A DNA stretch of 27,442 nt, taken from an uncultured Planctomycetota bacterium. Lineage in GTDB: Bacteria; Planctomycetota; UBA1135; UBA2386. The notes below the pieces were generated by a model. That model was given only the letters and a program-made list of their open reading frames with translations. It ran no database searches and was not told the origin of the DNA. The translations under genes and the position numbers were made by a program. Positions 17,935 to 24,138 of the stretch are shown one piece after another. Within the stretch, counting starts at the first letter, position 1; each line of letters opens with the position of its first letter. Where the stretch lies: positions 1-27,442 of the forward strand of contig CAIYFF010000381.1 in the NCBI GenBank assembly GCA_903925435.1, in the 5' to 3' direction.

Positions 17935-18617
17935 GGCAGCACGCGCACCTTGCCGTCTGCGTCGCTGACGAGCACGCGGCCCGCCATGCCGACGAAGAGG
18001 CCGTTGTCGAGCACGCCCGGGATCGCGTTGAGCTGGTCGTGCAGTCGCTTGGGATCGGTGATGCCCTCGTACTTGCAGTCGAGCACGTAGTTGCCGTTGT
18101 CGGTGAGCAACGGGTCGTCGCTCTTCGTGCGGCGCAACGTCGGCACGCAGCCGGTGTCGGCGATCGCGCGCTCGGTTTGCCGCCAGCCAAACGTCAGCAC
18201 CTCGACCGGCAGTCGAAACTTCTCGCCGAGCACGGGCACGAGCTTCGACTCGTCGACGATCACGATCATCTCGCGCGCAGCAGCCGCGACGATCTTCTCG
18301 CGCGTCAGCGCTGCGCCGCCGCCCTTGATCATGTTCTTGTCCGGGTCGATCTCGTCGGCGCCGTCGATCGCCATGTCGAGCCAGTCCACCTCGACCATGC
18401 TCAGCAACGGGATGCCGTTCTGCTGTGCTGCTGCTGCGGTGCCCGCGCTCGTCGGCACGCCCGCGATGCGGAGCTTCTCGGACTTCATGCGCTGCGCGAG
18501 CCGTTCCAACACGAACAAGAACGTCGAGCCGCTGCCGAGGCCGAGCTTCATGCCGTCCTGCACTAGGTCGGCGGCTGCGTAGGCCACGGCGCGTTTGGCG
18601 GCGGTGGGATCCGTCAT
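17931..18617 (-). CDS. rpiA: Ribose-5-phosphate isomerase A
   Basis: A 228-residue enzyme interconverting ribose-5-phosphate and ribulose-5-phosphate in the pentose phosphate pathway. All family motifs are present: the phosphate loop GLGSGST at 26-32, VPTSAGTAA at 54-62, DGADEID at 85-91 with the two catalytic Asp residues, and KGGGAALTREK at 98-108 with the catalytic Lys98 and Glu107. Length and order match RpiA. The ATG at 18617 (MTDPTAAKRA) is chosen over a longer upstream frame of Arg-rich shadow sequence. It is first in a two-gene unit with sixA and diverges from a repeat-protein gene across about 84 bases. Confidence 0.96.
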   Translation of the reverse strand: MTDPTAAKRAVAYAAADLVQDGMKLGLGSGSTFLFVLERLAQRMKSEKLRIAGVPTSAGTAAAAQQNGIPLLSMVEVDWLDMAIDGADEIDPDKNMIKGGGAALTREKIVAAAAREMIVIVDESKLVPVLGEKFRLPVEVLTFGWRQTERAIADTGCVPTLRRTKSDDPLLTDNGNYVLDCKYEGITDPKRLHDQLNAIPGVLDNGLFVGMAGRVLVSDADGKVRVLP

Positions 18618-18701
18618 CGTCGCGGCACGATAGCGAAGCGCGATTTCCGGCCCCAACACCAAACCTCGGCGCCGCGTCGTCCGTGTAAGGTGCGACAACT
18701 C

Positions 18702-19985
18702 GTGACCGATTCTCCTTCTGACCAAGGCAAGCAGCCCGACGTCGCTGCATCGCAGGCTGCGAACGCGCCCGCCGCGCCGCCGCCGCGCCGCGCGCGCTAC
18801 CAGCAGAAGCAGCGCTCGTTCTGGCAGCGCGTACCGCTCAGCGTGTGGATCTTGCTGCCGGTCGCGATCGCGTCTGCGTCGTGGTTTGGCTACCGCGCAT
18901 GGAAGGGTTCGCGCACGGTCGTCACGTTTGTCGGCATCGGCGGCGCGCCGGTGCCGCCGCTCGAACTGCAGCTGTTTGCCGAGCAGTTGTCGTTCCACCA
19001 GCCGTCGCCGCCCGCGCCATACGCGACGCGCAAGCTCGACGAGGGCGACACGTGCGTGTTCGGTTCGGAGGAAGTCGACCGCTCCGCGTTACTGCGCTAC
19101 TCCGGTCCGGGCATCGGCACTGGCTACGCGTCGATCACGCGCGGGCGACAAGCCGAGATTCGGCTCGCTGCGCCAACGCAGTTGCAGGGACGCGTCGGCG
19201 CGATCGAAGGCGTGTTCGCGATGGGGTTGCGCACTCTCGGCATGCAACCGGTCGCGGGCGCGCGCGTGATCGGCATGGGCGGCGGCGAGCATGGCCTTGC
19301 GCTGTGCGAGGCCGTCACCGATGCGGATGGGCGCTTTGCGCTCGCCGGCTTCTCGTCGGATCTCGGCGCGTTGTTCGTTCGCGTGCTTGCCGATGGCTAC
19401 TCGCTCGCGTCGTCCAACCAGTTCTTGGATCCAAACGCATCGGTGGTCGTGCCGATGCTGCCGACCAAGAAGATCACTGGTCGCGTCGCGTTGCCTGCTG
19501 GCCTCGATGCGTCGCGGTTGCGCGTGCTTGCAAAAGGCCTCCCCGGCGTCGAGGCGCGCATTGCGGCCGACGGCGCGTTCTCACTCGATCATGTGCCGCC
19601 GCAGTTGGAACCGCGCTTGCTCGTGCACGGATTGCCGATTGGGTTCACGCACGCGCAGGTCAATGCGCATGCAGGCCAGGATGGCATCGCGATCGCAATC
19701 GTGCCGGATGTCGTGTTGCGCGGCCGCGTCGTGGAGCGCATGCGCCAACTGCCGATGAGCGGAGCGATGGTGTGGCACGACTGCGGCCCGATCGGCGGTG
19801 TCACAGTGCATGCAGACGAGGATGGTCGCTTCGAGATTCGCGGCGCGCCGCCTGGCGAGATCGTCCTGCGCGCGCAGTGCATGGTGACGACGGAAGACGG
19901 CGAGAAGGAGACGCTGAGCGGCGAGCGCTCGGTCCCAATCGAAGCAGGCAAGCAAGTCGGCGAAGTGATCCTGCGCATCGACTAG
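18702..19985 (+). CDS. Membrane-anchored protein with carboxypeptidase-regulatory-like repeats
   Basis: A 427-residue protein from the GTG at 18702 (a GTG at 18690 would add four residues). A Pro/Ala-rich cytoplasmic head with a basic run (PPPRRARYQQKQR) precedes one transmembrane segment at about 45-64, giving an N-in anchor unlike the short heads of its relatives. The outer part has several beta-sandwich modules, among them GARVIGMGG...TDADGRFALAGFSSD, ITGRVALPAGLDASRLRV...AADGAFSLDHVPP and LRGRVVERMRQLPMSGAMVW...ADEDGRFEIRGAPPGEIVL, the CarboxypepD_reg signature. Function is unknown. A small secreted-protein gene begins 19 bases after its stop and is probably co-transcribed. Confidence 0.75.
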   Translation: MTDSPSDQGKQPDVAASQAANAPAAPPPRRARYQQKQRSFWQRVPLSVWILLPVAIASASWFGYRAWKGSRTVVTFVGIGGAPVPPLELQLFAEQLSFHQPSPPAPYATRKLDEGDTCVFGSEEVDRSALLRYSGPGIGTGYASITRGRQAEIRLAAPTQLQGRVGAIEGVFAMGLRTLGMQPVAGARVIGMGGGEHGLALCEAVTDADGRFALAGFSSDLGALFVRVLADGYSLASSNQFLDPNASVVVPMLPTKKITGRVALPAGLDASRLRVLAKGLPGVEARIAADGAFSLDHVPPQLEPRLLVHGLPIGFTHAQVNAHAGQDGIAIAIVPDVVLRGRVVERMRQLPMSGAMVWHDCGPIGGVTVHADEDGRFEIRGAPPGEIVLRAQCMVTTEDGEKETLSGERSVPIEAGKQVGEVILRID

Positions 19986-20004
19986 CAAGAGGAGCAACCA
20001 GACG

Positions 20005-20631
20005 ATGGCGACGAAGTTGGTGTGTGCGGCTCTGCTTGCCGCGTTGTGTGGCGTGGGCTCATCCGCGTTGCGTCGCGACGATGGCAATGCGCTGCGCGCG
20101 CTGCCGACGTGGCTTGCGCAAGATCCCAAGCCTGCTGCTCCTGCTGCGCCAAAGGAGTCGCAACCACAGGATCGGCCCGCGCCGCCGCCTGCGGATGCGC
20201 TGCCGCTGAAGCCGATCGAGGAGCCCTACATCGAGCCGGTCCAGCGCGGCGATCTCCCCGAGCGCTACGGCGCGCGCGATCCGATCGAGGGCCTCTACTC
20301 CGTGCGCGCTCGCTTCATTGCCGGCCAGCCAGTGCCCGAGGGCAAGGGCTACATGGTCATCGGCCGCCGCCACATCATGGTGCACTTCGAGGCGCCAGGA
20401 CCCAATCCGAGGATCCCGATGTTGCGCGCGCAAGTGTTCACGTGGACGCGCGCCGACAACGCAGGCATGGTCCGCATGGTTGGCCTGGTCGGCCACGGCA
20501 ACGAGGCCAATGGCGATTGGGTGATCGAGGAGCCGGGCACGGTGCAGATGCGTCGCTTCGAAGTGCGCCAAGGCGTGCTGCGCGTGCACCAAGACGGCGG
20601 CAGTTGGATCGACTTCGTCCGAGTCGAGTGA
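20005..20631 (+). CDS. Secreted protein of unknown function
   Basis: A 208-residue protein not recognised as a member of a named family. It has a clear signal peptide (MATKLVCAALLAALCGVGSSA, cleavage plausible after residue 21), a Pro/Ala-rich linker at about 44-70, and a compact domain from about 90 onward rich in beta strands (GLYSVRARFI, GYMVIGRRHIMVHFEA, RAQVFTWTR, GVLRVHQDGGSWIDFVRVE). The regular short strands could form a small beta barrel, which is inference. The GGAG ribosome site before the ATG supports the start. Being 19 bases behind the 18702 gene, it may act with that membrane-anchored protein in the envelope. Confidence 0.7.
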   Translation: MATKLVCAALLAALCGVGSSALRRDDGNALRALPTWLAQDPKPAAPAAPKESQPQDRPAPPPADALPLKPIEEPYIEPVQRGDLPERYGARDPIEGLYSVRARFIAGQPVPEGKGYMVIGRRHIMVHFEAPGPNPRIPMLRAQVFTWTRADNAGMVRMVGLVGHGNEANGDWVIEEPGTVQMRRFEVRQGVLRVHQDGGSWIDFVRVE

Positions 20632-20640
20632 CGCGTGTCG

Positions 20641-22188
20641 CTACGACGGCCGTTGCTTGCGGCGTCGCAGCGTCTCGATCTCTTCGCTGCGCATCGCAAC
20701 GTGCGCCAAGAAGTAGACCGCGATTCCGACCGTGATCGGCATCGCTACGCGCCACAGCAAGATCGCCGTGCGCGAGTCCGCGCTCTCTGGACGCACGAGC
20801 AGGATCGTTGCGCACATCGCGGCGGTGGCGATCGCGTTGCGCAGCCATAGCCCTCGTCGAACGGGCGCGGGCGGCACGTGGCGGCGAAGGCCGAACGCAA
20901 GCCATGCAGCATTGGCGATTGCGCAGAAGCTCGTCGACGCGGCAAGGCCTTCGGTGCCCATCGAGAACACGCCGATCAAGATCGCATTGAGCGCGACGTT
21001 GGCGGCGAGCAGCCACGCGGCGATGCGGGCCGGCGCTTTCGTCAGCGTGAGCGCGTAGTAGCCGCGCGCATACAGCTGCGACAAACCAAGGAACGGCAGT
21101 CCGAGCAGCAAGTAGCGCGTCGTCAGCGCCGTTGCGTGCGCGTCTTCGTCCGTGAAGTTGAGGCGCACGAACAGCCCGGCGACCACGTCGTCAGCGAGCA
21201 CAAACAACCCCATCGCTGCGGGCACGGTGACGAACAGCATCGCCGCGGCCGCGCGATCCAGCGTCGTGCGCATCGTCGCGCGATCGACTTCCGTCGCGTC
21301 GCTCGCGAGCTTCGGGAACACCGCGACAACGACCGCGAGCGCAGTCATCGCGTGCGGAAACAGCAGCAGGCGATTGGCGAGGTAGAGGTAGGTGTTCGCG
21401 CCTTCGCCGAGCAGCGAATACGCCATCGTCTGGTCGATCAGCGTCGAGATCTGGCCGAGGGACATGCCGAGCACCGTCGGCGCCATTGCGACAAACACTG
21501 CGCGCGACGGCGTGCCCGACGCTGGCCATTGGAGTGGCGGGCGCTGCAGCGCCTTCATCCGCAGCAACGGCACGACGACGAGCGCGAGTTGCGCAAAGCC
21601 GCCGATGAACAAGGACCACGACAAGAACTTCGCCGTCGCTTCGTTGCCCGTGATTCCGAGTGGCTCCGCGACATATAGAGCCGCGATCCACACGACGTTC
21701 AGCACGATCGGGACCGCTGCCGGCAACGCGAACTTGCCGCGCGTGTTGAGCGCGCCCGACAGCATCGCGGTGATGCAGATCGGGATCGTGTAGGGGAAGA
21801 GGATCGAGTTGAGTTCGAGCAGCAGGCCGCCGCGGCCGTCGACGTCGTCGAACAGCGCGTTGGCCGCGACGCTGCCGACGACCACGATCGCAGTCAGCGG
21901 CAAGAGGATCAGCAACACCGCGCCGAGCACCGAGCGCAGCAGTTGGTTGCCGTTCTCTTCGCCTTGCTTGCGAGCTGCCGTGTACGCGGGCACGAACGAA
22001 GCCGACAGCGCGCCTTCGCCGAGCAGTCGTCGCATCAGGTTGGGCAACGCCCACGCCAGGAAGAACGTGTCCGACACCGCGCCCGCGCCGAGCACCGCTG
22101 CCATCAGGCTGTCGCGCCACAACCCGAACACGCGCGAGAGCAGCGTGAAGCCGGAGATTGCGGAGGCGGCGCGGACGATTCGCGACAT
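20641..22188 (-). CDS. murJ: Lipid II flippase MurJ
   Basis: A 515-residue polytopic membrane protein of the MurJ/MviN family, which moves the peptidoglycan precursor lipid II across the inner membrane. The N-terminal region TLLSRVFGLWRDSLMAAVLGAGAVSDTFFLAWALPNLMRRLLGEGALSASFVPAY is characteristic, with Arg19, Arg25, Asp40 and Arg53 at positions matching functionally required E. coli residues (18, 24, 39, 52). Hydropathy agrees with about 14 transmembrane helices, and GQISTLIDQTMA and NRLLLFPHAM are conserved. The ATG at 22188 (MSRIVRAAS) is preferred to a GTG at 22200. It converges with the 20005 gene (nine-base gap) and diverges from the apaH-like gene. Confidence 0.95.
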   Translation of the reverse strand: MSRIVRAASAISGFTLLSRVFGLWRDSLMAAVLGAGAVSDTFFLAWALPNLMRRLLGEGALSASFVPAYTAARKQGEENGNQLLRSVLGAVLLILLPLTAIVVVGSVAANALFDDVDGRGGLLLELNSILFPYTIPICITAMLSGALNTRGKFALPAAVPIVLNVVWIAALYVAEPLGITGNEATAKFLSWSLFIGGFAQLALVVVPLLRMKALQRPPLQWPASGTPSRAVFVAMAPTVLGMSLGQISTLIDQTMAYSLLGEGANTYLYLANRLLLFPHAMTALAVVVAVFPKLASDATEVDRATMRTTLDRAAAAMLFVTVPAAMGLFVLADDVVAGLFVRLNFTDEDAHATALTTRYLLLGLPFLGLSQLYARGYYALTLTKAPARIAAWLLAANVALNAILIGVFSMGTEGLAASTSFCAIANAAWLAFGLRRHVPPAPVRRGLWLRNAIATAAMCATILLVRPESADSRTAILLWRVAMPITVGIAVYFLAHVAMRSEEIETLRRRKQRPS

Positions 22189-22254
22189 GTGGGGCGGCAC
22201 GATGCACGCGCGGTGACGTTCTCGCCAGCGTTCGTGTGCGCTTCGTCGTCGGCT

Positions 22255-22887
22255 ATGGTGCGCCGTGTGCGTCGCATCTTCGTTGGTGACATCCAGGGCT
22301 GCCTCGAGCCGTTGCGGCGGTTGCTCGACAAAGTCGCGTATCAGCCCGGCAAGGACCGATTGCTGCCGTGTGGCGACCTCGTCAACAAGGGACCCGACTC
22401 ACCAGGTGTCGTCGCACTGTTGATGCAACTGGGCGCCGAACCCGTGCTCGGCAACCACGACCTCCACGTGCTCGACCGCGGCAAGCTCGCGGATCCCGCG
22501 CAGCGCGCGTGGCTCGCTTCGCAGCCGATCGTGCGCATCTTCGACGACGTCCTCATGGTGCACGCAGGCCTGCATCCTGCGTGGACCGAAGCCCATCTGC
22601 GTTCGCTCGACGCCGCAGACCGCAACTACCTCGTCAACGTGCGCTACTGCGACGAGCACGGCAATCGCCCGCCCGACGATTGGCCGCCGCCCGGCCCGCC
22701 GTATCGACCTTGGGACGACTTCTACCGCGGCGACAAGCGCGTCGTGTTCGGCCACTGGGCGCGGCGTGGACTCGTCGTGCAGAAGCACTGCATCGGCTTG
22801 GACACCGGCTGCGTGTATGGCGGGCAGCTGTCGGCGTGGATCGCGGAAGAGGATCGCGTGGTGCAGGTGGATGGCTGGAAGCGGTGA
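22255..22887 (+). CDS. apaH: ApaH-like symmetrical bis(5'-nucleosyl)-tetraphosphatase
   Basis: A 210-residue calcineurin-type metallophosphoesterase most like ApaH, which splits Ap4A into two ADP. Metal-site motifs are GDIQGC at 11-16, GDLVNKGPDS at 40-49, GNHDLHVL at 66-73, VHAGLHP and the late FGHWARRG, followed by the ApaH-typical LDTGCVYGGQLSAW. Gln in place of His in the first GD-x-HG motif is also seen in some Pseudomonas ApaH proteins. It is about 70 residues shorter than E. coli ApaH, missing helical insert material between VHAG and FGHW. The ATG at 22255 fits best; the upstream frame is shadow sequence opposite murJ. Confidence 0.88.
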   Translation: MVRRVRRIFVGDIQGCLEPLRRLLDKVAYQPGKDRLLPCGDLVNKGPDSPGVVALLMQLGAEPVLGNHDLHVLDRGKLADPAQRAWLASQPIVRIFDDVLMVHAGLHPAWTEAHLRSLDAADRNYLVNVRYCDEHGNRPPDDWPPPGPPYRPWDDFYRGDKRVVFGHWARRGLVVQKHCIGLDTGCVYGGQLSAWIAEEDRVVQVDGWKR

Positions 22888-22931
22888 GTTGAGCTCTTCC
22901 GCGGGCTGCTGCAGGTTCTCGGTGCCCTAGT

Positions 22932-22959
22932 TGAGGCGGTCGAGGTCCATCTCGCCTCA
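22932..22959. terminator. Inverted repeat between convergent genes
   Basis: TGAGGCG at 22932-22938 and CGCCTCA at 22953-22959 make a seven-base stem with a 14-base loop in the 73-base gap between the apaH-like gene (+) and the inositol-phosphatase-family gene (-). There is no T run, so termination is a guess from position. Confidence 0.3.
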
Positions 22960-22960
22960 C

Positions 22961-23971
22961 TCACCCGAGCACCCGCTCGACCTCTTCCCGCACGATCGGC
23001 TGCAGCAACGCCGCGAGCTTCGCGTTCGCATACCCCGCCCATGCGAGGTTCGTCGTCGTGTCGAGCGGTGCGTCGAGCGGGCGACCGAAGGGATCCGCAA
23101 CGACACAGCCGGCCTCTTCTGCGATCAGCGCACAGCACAGGTCGTAGGGGCGGCAGCACAGCGGCGAGCGCGCGCCGAGCTTCTCGCAAACGAGCTTGCG
23201 CGCATCGAGCACGAAGCGGTCGCGGCCGAGCGCGAGTTCGGCGAGGTGGCCGCCGGAGCAGATGTATTGGTCGCAGAAGGCCTCGACCTTCTCCGGGTTC
23301 CACGGTCCGAGCGCGCGTTCGAAGATTGCGTCGTCGAGGCGCGCGATCAGCTCCTTGCCGCCGCGGAAGTAGGCCGCAACCGTGGCGAAGCCGTAGCGCA
23401 CCGTCGTCTCGCTGCTCGGCACGACGTCGATGTTGCGCGACGTGCCGGTGCGTAGATCGAAGCGCTCGCCGTGCGCACCGTGTCCACGCACGGCCCACAA
23501 CACGTCGCTCGTCGCCTGGCGCGTGGTCGGCAACTCGGTCATCACCGCGACCTCGATGTCGGCGAGCGACGTCGCGGGGCCGCGCTCGGGGGCGACCGCC
23601 ATGAGGCAGAACGCGCTGCGCTTGTCGAACATCAATCCGCGCGTGCCGTCGATCGGATCGACGATCAGCACGAATGGCGGCCCGCCGCGGCCCTCCTCGC
23701 CAAAGGTCACGCCGCGCGGGTCGAGGCCCTCTGCGACCAACCGAAATCGCTGCGTTTCGCCCCAGCGTCGGCACTGCTCCAGCAGCTGCTCTTCGACCGC
23801 AACGTCGATGCCGAAGATCGTGTCGCCGGCGTCGTCGCGCTCGGCCCGCGACCATGCGTCGCGCGCCTGCGCCTGCATGTGCAGCGACAGCGAGAGTCGC
23901 AGCGCAGCCTGCATCTCGCGCAACCGTTGGACGAGCATCGGGGCATCGAGTCGTGCGTTCACGCGCCGCAT
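22961..23971 (-). CDS. Inositol monophosphatase family phosphatase
   Basis: A 336-residue Mg-dependent, Li-sensitive-type phosphatase of the inositol monophosphatase superfamily (which includes IMPase, CysQ, fructose-bisphosphatase of class IV and histidinol phosphatase). The metal-binding signature DPIDGTRGLM is at 105-114, preceded by GEEG at 91-94, and the C-terminal family motif appears as PYDLCCALIAEEAGCVV. The protein is about 70 residues longer than E. coli SuhB, mostly in a middle insertion between the two motifs, so the substrate is unclear. The ATG at 23971 (MRRVNARLDA) lies 56 bases from the divergently oriented tRNA gene; longer in-frame readings would run through the tRNA. Confidence 0.88.
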   Translation of the reverse strand: MRRVNARLDAPMLVQRLREMQAALRLSLSLHMQAQARDAWSRAERDDAGDTIFGIDVAVEEQLLEQCRRWGETQRFRLVAEGLDPRGVTFGEEGRGGPPFVLIVDPIDGTRGLMFDKRSAFCLMAVAPERGPATSLADIEVAVMTELPTTRQATSDVLWAVRGHGAHGERFDLRTGTSRNIDVVPSSETTVRYGFATVAAYFRGGKELIARLDDAIFERALGPWNPEKVEAFCDQYICSGGHLAELALGRDRFVLDARKLVCEKLGARSPLCCRPYDLCCALIAEEAGCVVADPFGRPLDAPLDTTTNLAWAGYANAKLAALLQPIVREEVERVLG

Positions 23972-23986
23972 CTTGGCGTCCGCGCG

Positions 23987-24015
23987 TTGGAGCCCGAAGC
24001 GTTTCTTCGTAGGCT
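23987..24015 (+). promoter_or_regulatory. Promoter of the tRNA gene
   Basis: TTGGAG at 23987-23992 and TAGGCT at 24010-24015, separated by 17 bases, form a good sigma-70-type promoter with a start expected near 24022, six bases before the tRNA. Since the following protein gene begins only 20-35 bases after the tRNA end, the same promoter may serve both. Confidence 0.5.
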
Positions 24016-24027
24016 GTGCGCAGAAGG

Positions 24028-24103
24028 GGGCCCTTAGCTCAACGGTTAGAGCCGGCGGCTCATACCCGCTTGGTTGCAGGTTCGAATCCTGCAGGGCCCA
24101 CCA
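24028..24103 (+). tRNA. tRNA with CAU anticodon, probably tRNA-Ile2 (lysidine type)
   Basis: A complete 76-base cloverleaf including encoded CCA. Acceptor GGGCCCT pairs with AGGGCCC, discriminator A; D stem GCTC/GAGC; anticodon stem GGCGG/CCGCT with loop CTCATAC, anticodon CAT at its centre; variable loop of five bases; T stem GCAGG/CCTGC with loop TTCGAAT. It is not an initiator: base 1 pairs with base 72. It resembles E. coli tRNA-Ile(CAU) (TTAGCTCA, GGTTAGAGC, CGCTTGGT) and has the C4-G69 and C5-G68 pairs associated with recognition by tRNA-Ile lysidine synthetase, so isoleucine for AUA codons is more likely than elongator methionine. No tilS gene is in the window. Confidence 0.95.
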
Positions 24104-24138
24104 TTTGCGCGCACGCCGGCGCAATGCTCGCAATCCCC

